Source of the DNA: Rhizophagus irregularis | Lineage: Eukaryota; Glomeromycota; Glomeromycetes; Glomerales; Glomeraceae | Assembly: GCF_026210795.1 (NCBI RefSeq) | Contig: NC_089442.1 | Span: forward strand, 124,001-188,000 | Reading direction: 5' to 3' | DNA: 64,000 nucleotides | Part shown: piece by piece, positions 11,170 to 24,190 of the stretch | Layout of the letters: each line of letters begins with the position of its first letter | Numbering within the stretch: position 1 is the first letter of the stretch | Program-made: the position numbers and the translations under genes | The notes under the pieces: model-generated | Database searches by the model: none | Told to the model about the DNA's origin: nothing | Seen by the model: the letters and a program-made list of their open reading frames with translations, nothing else

Positions 11170-12400
11170 AGTCGTACGAACATTAACGAAATTATGAAGT
11201 ACATACCTTCAGTCCTTTTACACTGCTACGTTGATAGCATGCGTTAAATTCATTTCTGCATCAACGAATATTACAAGATCAAAAGTTAGACCAACAGTTA
11301 TCATTATGCGTGATTATTAATATTTTTTATAAAAAAAAAAGTAAACTTACGAACATTAACGAAATTGTGAGGTACATACCTTCCACTCCTTCTACACTAT
11401 TACGTTGAGAACATGCGTTAAATTCATCTCTACATCAAACAAACATTACAAGTTCAAAAAGTTGGACCAAACAGTTGTGATTATTATTAAAAAGTCGTAA
11501 ACATACGAACATTAACGAAATTAAGGAATACATACCTTCCATCCCTTCTACACTATTACGTTGGGAGCACGCGTTAACTTTATTTCTACAAGTTCAAAAG
11601 GTTAAACCAACAGTTTCAATATGCGTGATTATTAATATTTTTTATAAAAAAGACGTAAACATACGAACATTAACGAAATCGTGAAGTACATACCTTCCAT
11701 TCCTTCTACACTACTACGTTGAGAGCGTTAAATTCATTTCTGCATCAACGAATATTCAAGTTCAATAATTGGGCCAACAGTTGTCATTTTATGTGATTAT
11801 TAATATTTTATAAAAAAGACGTAAACATACGAACATTAACGAAATTATAAAGTACAAATACCTTCCATTCCTTCTACACTACTACATTGAAAGCACGTGT
11901 TAACTTTATTTCTACAAGTTCAAAAAGTTAAACCAACAGTTCATTATGCGTGATTATTAATATTTTTTATAAAAAAGACGTAAACACATTAACGAAATTA
12001 CAAAGTACAAATACCTTCCATTCCTTCTACACTACTACATTGAGAGCACGCGTTAATTTTATTTTTACTTTATAAGTTCAAAAGTTAGACCAACAGTTAT
12101 AATTATTAATATTGTATAAAATAGTTAAATTATGGAGTATAAATACTTTCCATACCTTTACCATTATATTGTACGCAAAACTTTCCATGAACAATTATTA
12201 ATATTATGAAATAGTCGTAAACCTACGAATATTAATGAAATTATGAAATATAAATAACTTCCATACTTCTACTATATTGAAAGTACGCGTTCATTTTTCC
12301 AGCAGCTGTTGCAAAGCTTTTTCATGTATAATTTATTAATATTATAAATATTCATAAAGCCTATGAATATATATAAATACTTTCCATGATACTTCTGCTA
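11170..12400 (-). repeat. Array of about seven 150-175-bp units with exon-like core
   Basis: Units begin with ACGAACATTAACGAAAT on the plus strand (about 11176, 11350, 11508, 11663, 11829, 11990, 12225). On the minus strand most units contain a 49-50-nt block bordered by an AG acceptor and a GTATGTA(C/T) or GTATTTG donor. The best frame of the block is open and similar between units (NEFNACYQRSSVKGLK, DEFNACSQRNSVEGVE, NKVNACSQRNSVEGME). One unit has lost the frame by a small deletion and the last ones fade. Block length is not a multiple of three, so serial splicing of all units would shift frame. Confidence 0.75.
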
Positions 12401-12844
12401 GTCTTCTGCTACGCAAATGTACAATGAGCGGTCCTTGCAAAATAGAGCGTATAGAGAATATTAAGTTTGTTTATTTAATTCGTGTTTAGCTATTTTTAGA
12501 TGATCACATGAACACATGTATATGCCATAATAGGTTAATTTATCAAATTTACTAGATTTATAAAATTAATTCGTAATCTGTGAGTCAAATTATATGATTT
12601 TGGTAGAGTCCTAAAGAATTCTGACCTCGACTATTAAAAAAAAATTCTTGCATGATAAATATAAAATTAAGAGAAATATGCATGACGTGTTGATAATATA
12701 TACTATATAAATAATATAACAAATAACTAGAGGTTAATTTGTAACACTTTTCACAAATTTATAATTTCTTATGGTCGGCACTCGGCATCAGACTTGATAG
12801 AAATAAATTTAACTTTCCAAATATTGCGAAAGAGGAACAAAAAA
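12401..12844. other. Spacer between unit array and gene array
   Basis: AT-rich; no recognisable gene or repeat. Confidence 0.5.
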
Positions 12845-13066
12845 ATGAATTTTAACAAAATTGATAAATTTTGTGCGATCAAATTCAAAATAATTTTGTG
12901 TTTCATGGATAAAAATTCTTTTATTTGTTTAACAGTTATCAGCCAAATGAGAAAAACTCAAATTAATAAATTTTATATACAAATTAATCGCAAAAACATA
13001 AAATTCACCAGTCCTGCCACACCAATAAAAAAAAAATATCTTATGCATACAATAAAATTCACCTTA

Positions 13067-14240
13067 TTATACATCATCATCTTCATCTTCAGTTTCATTT
13101 CCGCTTTCTTCTTCCTCATAGCTATTATCTTCAAAATCGGAATATCTTATGCCCGTTTGACTGTTGATTTTTTTCTTTAAAGAATAATATGATTAGCCAT
13201 GAAATGATATTTTATTAAATGCTACTACAAAATTACAAACTTACTAAAAATTTTTTAACTTTTTGTTTCATGATATTCTTTTTACACCTTATTTCGTCAT
13301 GATTTGGGTTTAAAATTGTTGAGCAGATCGCAAGAACATATGCAAGTTCTGCATTAGAATGGTCATTTTGGAGGGCTCTGTCAATAACGCTTGCTAAAAC
13401 AATCGAAGAATTTTTGTCCTTGGGATTCATTTTTTTGAACAGGCCTTCAAAACAATCTTTAACTTCGGGTTTTCTCTCCCACTTTGCTACTTCAGACGGC
13501 CCGGCATTTGTGTTTATAGGTGGTAAACGGGATCCGAATATAGAAAAAATAGCACCATCTTGATTTCGAGGACAATGTTCCTCTTACGGACCGATACTTG
13601 TTTTGTTAACTTTACAAAGAAAGTTAATACTTAATATTTTATTTTATTTTATTAAACATTTTGTTATCGAATAAGGACTTACTTGTTTATGTATATTCTC
13701 GTTGTAATACGTGATCCAATCGTCTTCAGTAAAATTAGAGAAAAAACTCGCATGGTTCAGTACTAAATATCCTTCAATCAAAATAATTAGAACGTAAATA
13801 AATAATAAAATTAAATATTTCAAAGATATTCCTACCACTATGAATGATTCTTTAACGCTTGATGACAAATTTATTTTATCAGAAAGTAAATTTTTTAATT
13901 CGGATTTAAAATCGTGTATTTCTTTACTTAAAGTATCGATTTTATTTTCAATCTTTGTTAATCGATCTACCATAATTACAATAAATATTAATTACAAGAT
14001 AATTTTATTAATTTCTTAAATATTTGCGAATACCTTCAATTTTTGAATTTACAGGAAGCCATCTCTTAGTCTGAAGAACGTTAACTTCGTCATTGATGGT
14101 TTCGCTGGTGTTGATGTTGGTTTTACTGTTGTTGTTTCTGCTTCGGCTTGGCTTCTATCACTGCGCTTGTGATTCCCTTCGATTAGCAATTCCTCAATTT
14201 TCTTACGAGAGGATTCTCTCAATTTATTTCCTGATTCCAT
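13067..14240 (-). pseudogene. Array gene copy 1, broken
   Basis: This aligns with copies 2-4 along its length but carries several lesions. Exon 1 (14034-14240) is one base shorter: near 14148 a run of As in the Ser/Arg segment has lost one, so the frame changes after residue about 31. Exons 2 and 3 are fused by a deletion that removes the intron end and the first half of exon 3, including the VSIYPTKDE motif. Exon 4 has an extra base in the region of SSKSREAIFS (about 13553) and another near 13590. Exon 5 (13067-13174) still encodes the acidic tail. The gene cannot make the family protein. Its position at the downstream edge of the array fits an old copy left to decay. Confidence 0.85.
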
Positions 14241-14339
14241 AATGATACTTTTGAAAAATGGGATTTCTTACAATTTAAGAAAAAAAAATATTTCTGAAGA
14301 AAAAAAATTGACCATTATTTATGAAAAAAAAAAACTCTT

Positions 14340-15110
14340 TAACAATTTTTCGTACCAGTCATTAACAGAAACTTTCGAATACTCAATAATTACATCATGC
14401 AAATTTTCGTACCAGTCATTAAGCAGAACCGCAGAAACTTTCTTAGTAATAATTATGTCAGTCGAGGAAATAAAAACAAATGCACGTGAACATAAGGATA
14501 AATCGCATAATTACTCATTATTCTAAACCAGGAAATTTTTTCGTACAATTCGCATAATTACTCATTATTCTAAACCAAGCAAAAAAACTTTCTTAGTAAT
14601 AATTATGTCAGTTGAGGAAATAAAAACACGCACGTGAACATAAGGATAATTTCGATTACTTACTCATTATTCTAAACCAGGCGTACCAGTCATTAAAGCA
14701 GTAACCGCAGAAACCTTCGAATATTCAATAATTATATCACTTTATATGGAAATAAATAATTACGCGTGAACATGAGTTTTTTCCTTGTTATTATTATGGA
14801 TAGAACCGCATGATTTCGATACTTACTCATTATACTAAACCAAGCAATTTTTCGTACAAGTCATTAAAGTAGAATCCGCAGGAACCTTGAACCTTCGAAT
14901 ATTTAATAATTATATCATTGTTATATCATATATGGAAATAAAACATAAACACGTGAACATGAGTTTTATTATTATGGATAGAAATTCGCATGATTTCGAT
15001 ACTTACTCATTATACTAAACCAAGCAATTTTTCGTACAAGTCATTAAAGTAGAATTCGCAGGAACTGCAGAAACCTTCGCATACTTAGTAGTAATAATTA
15101 TGTCAGTCGT
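14340..15110. repeat. 5' block of smaller repeats, unit 1
   Basis: A reduced version of the block upstream of each array gene, with units sharing TCGTACCAGTCATTAA, CTTTCTTAGTAATAATTATG and TTACTCATTATTCTAAACCA. It is several hundred bases shorter than in units 2 and 3, which explains the shorter unit 1. Confidence 0.8.
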
Positions 15111-15760
15111 ATCTTACATGGAAACAAATAAACATTAAAGTTTTTCTTTGCACGATAAAAAATTTGTATAATTTCGAACATAAGCATGCATACACAGAAT
15201 AAAAAAATCTAATGATACCACTCCTGAGTGAAATAAAATTCAAACTCATTATATATTAGTCAGGGTTGTTTGATCAGCATTTTTGATATTAGTTGGTGTG
15301 ACCGATCAGACAATGAACTCCAGTCTAACCAATAAAAAATAGAACAATTTACGAATCAATTGTAACTATGAATTTTAACAAAATTACGATCAAATTCAAA
15401 ATAATTTTTTGTGTTTCATGTATAAAAATTCTTTTATTTGTTTAACAGTTATCAGCCAAATGAGAAAACTCAAATTAATAAAATTTTATATACAAATTAA
15501 TCGCAAAAACGTAAAATTTATTGATTTGTTTTTTGAAGGAGATGCTCTTTTAAATGATTATCAAATAAATGTAATTTATAAAATTTAGAAGAGTGGGGGC
15601 ATTTTTTTTTTGAAATTGTACATATCAATTACTAATTCGTAATATTTGTTATATTATTAATATATTCACCAGTTCTACCAAACCAATAAAAAAAAATAAT
15701 AAATTTATTAAAACAAATAAACATATATATAATTATCTTATGCATATAAAATTCACCTTA

Positions 15761-17033
15761 TTATACATCATCTTCTTCATCATCTTCAGTTTCATTTCCA
15801 CCTTCTTCTTCCTCATAGTTATTATCTTCAAAATCGGAATATTTTATGGCCGTTTGATTATTGATTTTTTCCTTTAAAGAATAATATGATTGATTAGCCA
15901 TGAAATGATATTTTATTAAATACTACTACAAAATTACAAACTTACTAAAAATTTTTTAACTTTTTGTTTCATGATATTCTTTTTCAACATTATTTCGTCA
16001 TGATGTGGGTTCAAAATTGTTGAGCAGGTCGCAAGAACATATGCAAGTTCTGCATTAGAATTGCCACCTTGGAGGACTCTGTCAATAACGCTTGCTAAAA
16101 CAATCGAAGAATTTTTGTCTTTGGGATTCATTTTTTTGAACAGGCCTTCAAAACAATCTTTAACTTCGGATTTTCTCTTCCATTTTGCTACTTCAGACGG
16201 CCCGGCATTTGTGTTTATAGGTGGTAAACGGGATCCGAATATAGAAAAAATAGCCTCCATTGATTTCGAGGACAATGTTCTTCTTATGGACCGTACTTGT
16301 TTTGTTAACTTTACGAAGAAAGTTAATACTTAATATTTTATTTTATTTTATTAAACATTTTGTTATCGAATAAGGACTTACTTGTTTATGTATATTCTCG
16401 TTATAATACGCGATCCAATCGTCTTCAGTAAAATTAGAGAAAAAACTCGCATGGTTCAGTATTAAATATCCTTCAACCGCTCCATAACATTCATCTTTTG
16501 TTGGGTAAATTGATACTTTTATTAATAATTTCGAAACATTTTTCACAACATCCTAAAATTAGTCGAAATTCAAAATAATTAGAATGTAAATAAATAATAA
16601 AACTAAATATTTCAAAGATATTCCTACCGCTATGAATGATTCTTTAACGCTTGATGACAAATTTATTTTATCAGAAAGTAAAGTTTTTAACTCGGATTTA
16701 AACTCGTGTATTTCTTTACTTAAAGTATCGATTTTATTTTCAATCTTTGTTAATCGATCTACCATAATTACAATAAATATTAATTACAAGATAATTTTAT
16801 TAATTTCTTAAATATTTGCGAATACCTTCAATTTTTGAATTTGCAGGAAGCCATCTCTTAGTTTGAAGAACGCTAACTTCGTCATTAATGGTTTCGTTGG
16901 TGTTGATGTTGGTTTTACTGCTGTTGTTTCTGCTTCGGCTTTGGCTTCTATCACTGCGCTTATGATTCCCTTCGATTAGCAATTCCTCAATTTTCTTACG
17001 AGAGGACTCTCTCAATTTATTTCCTGATTCCAT
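15761..17033 (-). CDS. Array gene copy 2, unknown family, five exons
   Basis: I do not recognise the family. Exons by splice signals and frame: 17033-16826, 16758-16628, 16552-16382, 16308-15946 and 15871-15761, all GT-AG with matching phases (1,0,0,0), giving 327 residues. Residues 1-69 are basic and Ser/Arg-rich (KRSDRSQSRSRNN), which suggests nuclear location or nucleic-acid contact. Residues 70-113 form a heptad-like coiled coil (DRLTKIENKIDTLSKEI). Residues 114-170 contain VSIYPTKDE. Residues 171-291 are a probable helical domain with SIFGSRLPPINTN, KWKRK and SVIDRVLQ, ending KKFL. The tail is acidic (SDFEDNNYEEEE). The start is the only Met giving the conserved exon 1. There are no membrane segments or signal peptide. 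The coiled coil implies self-association (inference). Confidence 0.75.
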
Positions 17034-17139
17034 AATGATACTTTTGAAAAAGTGGGATTTCTTACAATTTAAGAAAAAAAAATATTTCTGAAGGAAAAAA
17101 ATTGACCATTATTTATGAAAAAAAAAACTCTTTAAACCC

Positions 17140-18175
17140 AAATCAAGCAATTTTTCGTACCAGTCATTAACAGAAACTTTCGAATATTCAATAATTACAT
17201 CATGCAAATTTTCGTACCAGTCATTAAGCAGAACCGCAGAAACTCTCTTAGTAATAATTATGTCAGTTGAGGAAATAAAAACATATACACATGAACATAA
17301 GGATAAATTCGCATAATTACTCATTATTCTAAACCAGGAAAAGAAACTTTCTTAGTAATAATTATGTCAGACGAGGAAATAAAAACAAATGCACGTGAAC
17401 ATAAGGATAAATCGCATAATTACTCATTATTCTAAACCAGGAAATTTTTTCGTACAATTCGCATAATTACTCATTATTCTAAACCAAGCAAAGAAACTTT
17501 CTTAGTAATAATTATGTCAGTTGAGGAAATAAAAACAAATGCACGTGAACATAAGGATAAATTCACATAATTTCGATTACTTACTCATTATTCTAAACCA
17601 GGTAATTTTTTCGTACCAGTCATTAAAGTAGAACCGCAGAAACTTTCTTAGTAATAATTATGTCAGTTGAGGAAATAAAAACACGCACGTGAACATAAGG
17701 ATAATTTCGATTACTTACTCATTATTCTAAACCAGGCGTACCAGTCATTAAAGCAGTAACCGCAGAAACCTTCGAATATTCAATAATTATATCACTTTAT
17801 ATGGAAATAAATAATTACGCGTGAACATGAGTTTTTTCCTTGTTATTATTATGGATAGAACCGCATGATTTCGATACTTACTCATTATACTAAACCAAGC
17901 AATTTTTCGTACAAGTCATTAAAGTAGAATCCGCAGGAACCTTGAACCTTCGAATATTTAATAATTATATCATTGTTATATCATATATGGAAATAAAACA
18001 TAAACACGTGAACATGAGTTTTATTATTATGGATAGAAATTCGCATGATTTCGATACTTACTCATTATACTAAACCAAGCAATTTTTCGTACAAGTCATT
18101 AAAGTAGAATTCGCAGGAACTGCAGAAACCTTCGCATACTTAGTAGTAATAATTATGTCAGTCGTATCTTACATG
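17140..18175. repeat. 5' block of smaller repeats, unit 2
   Basis: Lies upstream of copy 2 on its minus strand. Subunits of about 110-150 bp share TCGTACCAGTCATTAA, AACTTTCTTAGTAATAATTA, GAACATAAGGATAAATTC and TTACTCATTATTCTAAACCA. On the minus strand the last word is followed by GTAAGTAATCG or GTAAGTATCG, which look like splice donors. The block may hold the promoter and 5' untranslated exons (inference). Confidence 0.85.
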
Positions 18176-18763
18176 GAAACAATAAAAATTAAAGTTTTTC
18201 TTTGTACGATAAAAAATTTATATAATTTCGAAAACATAAGCATGCATACACATTATAAAAAATCTAATGATACACTCCTGAGTGAAATAAAATTCCAACT
18301 CATTATATATTAGTCAGGGTTGTTTGATCAGCATTTTTTGATCACGAATTTATTAGTTGGTGTGACCGATCAGACAATGAACTCCAGTCTAACCAATAAA
18401 AAATAGAACAATTTTACACATTCAATTGTAACTATGAATTTTAACAAAATTGCGATCAAATTCAAAATAATTTTTTGTGTTTCATGTATAAAAATTCTTT
18501 ATTGTTTAACAGTTATCAGTCAAATGAGAAAAACTCAAATTAATAAAATTTTATATACAAATTAATCGCAAAAACGTAAAATTTATTGATTTGTTTTTTG
18601 AAGGAGATGCTCTTTTAAATGACATATCAATTACTAATTCGTAATATTATATTATTAATATGAATTCACCAGTCCTGCCAAACCAATAAAAAAAAATAAT
18701 AAATTTATTAAAACAAATAAACATATATATAATTATCTTATGCATATAATAAAATTCACCTTA

Positions 18764-20029
18764 TTATACATCATCTTCTTCATCATCTTCAGTTTCATTT
18801 CCACTTTCTTCTTCCTCATAGCTATTATCTTCAAAATCGGAATAAATTATGACCGTTTGACTATTGATTTTTTTCTTTAAAGATAATATGATTAGCCATG
18901 AAATCTTATTTTATTAAATACTACTATAAAATTACAAACTTACTAAAAATTTTTTAACTTTTTGTTTCATGATATTCTTTTTCAACATTATTTCGTCATG
19001 ATTTGGGTTCAAAATTGTTGAGCAGATCGCAAGAACATATGCAAGTTCTGCATTAGAATGGCCATTTTGGAGGACTTTGTCAATAACGCTTGCTAAAACA
19101 ATCGAAGAATTTTTGTCTTTGGGATTCATTTTTTTGAACAAGCCTTCAAAACAACTTTTAACCTCGGGTTTTCTTTTCCATTTTGCAATTTCAGACGGCC
19201 CGGCATTTGTGTTTATAGGTGGTAAACGGGATCCGAATATAGAAAAAATAGCCTCCCTCGATTTCGAGGACAATGTTCCTCTTACGGACCGTACTTGTTT
19301 TGTTAACTACGAAGAAAGTTAATACTTAATATTTTATTTTATTTTATTAAACATTTTGTTATCGAATAAGGACTTACTTGTTTATGTATATTATCGTTGT
19401 AAAACGCGATCCAATCGTCTTCAGTAAAATTAGAGAAAAAACTCGCATGGTTCAGTGATAAATATCCTTCAACCGCTCCACAACATTCATCTTTTGTTGG
19501 GTAAATTGATACTTTTATTAATAATTTCGAAACATTTTTCACAACATCCTAAAATTAGTCGAAATTCAAAATAATTAGAATGTAAATAAATAATAAAATT
19601 AAATATTTCAAAGATATTTTTACCGCTATGAATGATTCTTTAACGCTTGATGACAAATTTATTTTATCAGAAAGTAAAGTTTTTAACTCGGATTTAAACT
19701 CTTGTATTTCTTTACTTAAAGTATCGATTTTATTTTCAATCTTTGTTAATCGATCTACCATAATTACAATAAATATTAATTACAAGATAATTTTATTAAT
19801 TTCTTAAATATTTGCGAATACCTTCAATTTTTGAATTTGCAGGAAGCCATCTCTTAGTTTGAAGAACGCTAACTTCGTCATTAATGGTTTCGTTGGTGTT
19901 GATGTTGGTTTTACTGCTGTTGTTTCTGCTTCGGCTTTGGCTTCTATCACTGCGCTTATGATTCCCTTCGATTAGCAATTCCTCAATTTTCTTACGAGAG
20001 GACTCTCTCAATTTATTTCCTGATTCCAT
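18764..20029 (-). CDS. Array gene copy 3, unknown family, five exons
   Basis: Exons 20029-19822, 19754-19624, 19548-19378, 19306-18944 and 18874-18764 follow the same splice sites and phases as copy 2 and give 327 residues. Exon 1 has the same residues as copy 2. Differences are few and mostly conservative (for example HEFKSELK to QEFKSELK, VAKWKRK to IAKWKRK, NEN to NDN). The whole unit including non-coding DNA is nearly the same as unit 2, so this is a recent duplication. No frame break is visible. Function is unknown; the domain layout is basic N-terminus, coiled coil, helical domain and acidic tail. Confidence 0.75.
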
Positions 20030-20129
20030 AATGATACTTTTGAAAAAGTGGGATTTCTTACAATTTAAGAAAAAAAAATATTTCTGAAGGAAAAAAATTG
20101 ACCATTATTTATGAAAAAAAAAAACTCTT

Positions 20130-21180
20130 TAAACCCAAATCAAGCAATTTTTCGTACCAGTCATTAACAGAAACTTTCGAATATTCAATAATTACATCAT
20201 GCAAATTTTCGTACCAGTCATTAAGCAGAACCGCAGAAACTCTCTTAGTAATAATTATGTCAGTTGAGGAAATAAAAACATATACACATGAACATAAGGA
20301 TAAATTCGCATAATTACTCATTATTCTAAACCAGGAAAAGAAACTTTCTTAGTAATAATTATGTCAGACGAGGAAATAAAAACAAATGCACGTGAACATA
20401 AGGATAAATCGCATAATTACTCATTATTCTAAACCAGGAAATTTTTTCGTACAATTCGCATAATTACTCATTATTCTAAACCAAGCAAAGAAACTTTCTT
20501 AGTAATAATTATGTCAGTTGAGGAAATAAAAACAAATGCACGTGAACATAAGGATAAATTCACATAATTTCGATTACTTACTCATTATTCTAAACCAGGT
20601 AATTTTTTCGTACCAGTCATTAAAGTAGAACCGCAGAAACTTTCTTAGTAATAATTATGTCAGTTGAGGAAATAAAAACACGCACGTGAACATAAGGATA
20701 ATTTCGATTACTTGCTCATTATTCTAAACCAGGCGTACCAGTCATTAAAGCAGTAACCGCAGAAACCTTCGAATATTCAATAATTATATCACTTTATATG
20801 GAAATAAATAATTACGCGTGAACATGAGTTTTTCCTTGTTATTATTATGGATAGAACCGCATGATTTCGATACTTACTCATTATACTAAACCAAGCAATT
20901 TTTCGACAAGTCATTAAAGTAGAATCCGCAGGAACCTTGAACCTTCGAATATTTAATAATTATATCATTGTTATATCATATATGGAAATAAAACATAAAC
21001 ACGTGAACATGAGTTTTATTATTATGGATAGAAATTCGCATGATTTCGATACTTACTCATTATACTAGTAAACCAAGCAATTTTTCGTACAAGTCATTAA
21101 AGTAGAATTCGCAGGAACTGCAGAAACCTTCGCATACTTAGTAGTAATAATTATGTAAGTCGTATCTTACATGGAAACAA
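20130..21180. repeat. 5' block of smaller repeats, unit 3
   Basis: Almost the same sequence as the block of unit 2, with single-base changes (for example TTACTTGCTC for TTACTTACTC near 20712). Confidence 0.85.
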
Positions 21181-21803
21181 TAAACATTAAAGTTTTTCTT
21201 TGTACGATAAAAAATTTATATAATTTCGAAAACATAAGCATGCATACACATTATAAAAAATCTAATGATACACTCCTGAGTGAAATAAAATTCCAACTCA
21301 TTATATATTAGTCAGGGTTGTTTGATCAGCATTTTTTGATCACGAATTTATTAGTTGGTGTGACCGATCAGACAATGAACTCCAGTCTAACCAATAAAAA
21401 ATAGAACAATTTTACACATTCAATTGTAACTATGAATTTTAACAAAATTGCGATCAAATTCAAAATAATTTTTTGTGTTTCATGTATAAAAATTCTTTTA
21501 TTGTTTAACAGTTATCAGCCAAATGAGAAAAACTCATATTAATAAAATTATATATATAAATTAATCGCAAAAACGTAAAATTTATTGATTTGTTTTTGTT
21601 TTTTGAAGAGAGATGCTCTTTTAAATGATTATCAAATAAATTTAATTTATAAAATTTAGAGGAGTGGGGGTATTTTTTTTTTTGAAATTGTACATATCAA
21701 TTACTAATTCGTAATATTATATATATTATTAATATATTCACCAGTCCTGCCAAACCAATAAAAAAAATAATAAATTTATTAAAACAAATAAACATATATA
21801 TAA

Positions 21804-23120
21804 TTATCTTATGCATATAATAAAATTCACCTTATTATACATCATCACATCATCATCTTCATCATCTTCAGTTTCATTTCCACTTTCTTCTTCCTCATAG
21901 CTATTATCTTCAAAATCAGAATAATTTATGCCCGTTTGATTATTGATTTTTTTCTTTAAAGAATAATATGATTGATTAGCCATGAAATGATATTTTATTA
22001 AATACTACTACAAAATTACAAACTTACTAAAAATTTTTTAACTTTTTGTTTCATGATATTCTTTTTCAACATTATTTCGTCATGATTTGGGTTCAAAATT
22101 GTTGAGCAGATCGCAAGAACATATGCGATTTCTGCATTAGAATGGTCATTTTGGAGGACTCTGTCAATAACGCTCACTAAAACAATCGAAGAATTTTTGT
22201 CCTTGGGATTCATCTTTGTAAACAGGCTTTCATAACAACTTTTAACCTCGGGTTTTCTTTTCCATTTTGCAATTTCAGACGGCCCGGCATTTGTGTTTAT
22301 AGGTGGTAAACGGGATCCGAATATAGAAAAAATAGCCTCCCTTGATTTCGAGGACAATGTTCCTCTTACGGACCGTACTTGTTTTGTTAACTACGAAGAA
22401 AGTTAATACTTAATATTTTATTTTATTTTATTAAACATTTTGTTACTATCGAATAAGGACTTACTTGTTTATGTATATTCTCGTTGTAAAACGAGATCCA
22501 ATCGTCTTCAGTAAAATTAGAGAAAAAACTCGCATGGTTCAGTGATAAATATCCTTCAACCGCTCCACAACATTCATCTTTTGTTGGGTAAATCGATACT
22601 TTTATTAATAATTTCGAAACATTTTTCACAACATCCTAAAATTAGTCGAAATTCAAAATAATTAGAATGTAAATAAATAATAAAACTAAATATTTCAAAG
22701 ATATTCTTACCGCTATGAATGATTCTTTAACGCTTGATGTCAAATTTATTTTATCAGAAAATAAAGTTTTTAACTCGGATTTAAACTCTTGTATTTCTTT
22801 ACTTAAAGTATCGATTTTATTTTCAATCTTTGTTAATCGATCTACCATAATTACAATAAATATTAATTAATTACAAGATAATTTTATTAATTTCTTAAAT
22901 ATTTGCGAATACCTTCAATTTTTGAATTTACAGGAAGCCATCTCTTAGTCTGAGTAATATAAATTTCGTCATTGATGGTTTCGTTGGTGTTGATGTTGGT
23001 TTTACTGCTGTTGCTTCTGCTTCTGCTTCGGCCTCTATCACTGCGCTTATGATTCCCTTCGATTAGCAATTCCTCAATTTTCTTACGAGAGGATTCTCTC
23101 AATTTATTTCCTGATTCCAT
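21804..23120 (-). CDS. Array gene copy 4, altered C-terminus, five exons
   Basis: Exons 23120-22913, 22841-22711, 22635-22465, 22390-22028 and 21953-21804 use the family splice sites; total 340 residues. It differs more from copies 2 and 3 than they do from each other: SRSRSNSSK for SRSRNNSSK, EIYITQTKRW for EVSVLQTKRW, CYESLFTKM for CFEGLFKKM. In exon 5 an extra 8 bp in the ATC-repeat near 21843 shifts the last codons, so the acidic run continues and the protein ends DVMMYNKVNFIICIR, 13 residues beyond its sisters. The core frame is intact. Function is unknown. Confidence 0.75.
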
Positions 23121-23229
23121 AATGATACTTTTGAAAAATGGGATTTCTTACAATTTAAGAAAAAAAGAAATATTTCTGAAGAAAAAAAAATTGGTCCTTA
23201 TTTATGAAAAAAAAAACTCTTTAACCCCA

Positions 23230-24190
23230 AATCAAGCAATTTTTCGTACCAGTCATTAACAGAAACTTTCGAATACTCAATAATTACATCATGCAAATTT
23301 TCGTACCAGTCATTAAGCAGAACCGCAGAAACTCTCTTAGTAATAATTATGTCAGTTGAGGAAATAAAAACATATACACATGAACATAAGGATAAATTCG
23401 CATAATTACTCATTATTCTAAACCAGGAAAAGAAACTTTCTTAGTAATAATTATGTCAGTCGAGGAAATAAAAACACATGCACGTGAACATAGGCATAAT
23501 TACTCATTATTCTAAACCAGGCAAAGAAACTTTCTTAGTAATAATTATGTCAGTTGAGGAAATAAAACCAAATGCACGTGAACATAAGGATAAATTCACA
23601 TAATTTCGATTACTTACTCATTATTCTAAACCAGGTAATTTTTTCGTACCAGTCATTAAAGTAGAACCGCAGAAACTTTCTTAGTAATAATTATGTCAGT
23701 TGAGGAAATAAAAACACGCACGTGAACATAAGGATAATTTCGATTACTTACTCATTATTCTAAAACCAGGCGTACCAGTCATTAAAGCAGTAACCGCAGA
23801 AACCTTCGAATATTCGATAATTATATCACTTTATATGGAACATGAGTTTTTTCCTTGTTATTATTATGGATAGAACCGCATGATTTCGATACTTACTCAT
23901 TATACTAAACCAAGCAATTTTTCGACAAGTCATTAAAGTAGAATCCGCAGGAACCTTGAACCTTCGAATATTTAATAATTATATCATTGTTATATCATAT
24001 ATGGAAATAAAACATAAACACGTGAACATGAGTTTTATTATTATGGATAGAAATTCGCATGATTTCGATACTTACTCATTATACTAAACCAAGCAATTTT
24101 TCGTACAAGTCATTAAAGTAGAATTCGCAGGAACTGCAGAAACCTTCGCATACTTAGTAGTAATAATTATGTCAGTCGTATCTTACATGG
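23230..24190. repeat. 5' block of smaller repeats, unit 4
   Basis: Same words as in units 2 and 3 with one internal subunit less and small deletions (for example the ATAAATAATTACGCGTGAAC piece near 23840 is missing). Confidence 0.85.

Noticed and set aside
12794-13180. Plus frame of 128 codons
   Set aside because: Antisense to exon 5 of the array gene and its downstream repeat; hydrophobic end comes from antisense of the acidic codons.
17109-17324. Minus frame with repeated NDWYEKLLDLG-like words, also in units 3 and 4
   Set aside because: It follows the minisatellite upstream of the gene, is interrupted in most subunits and has no partner exon; kept only as part of the repeat.
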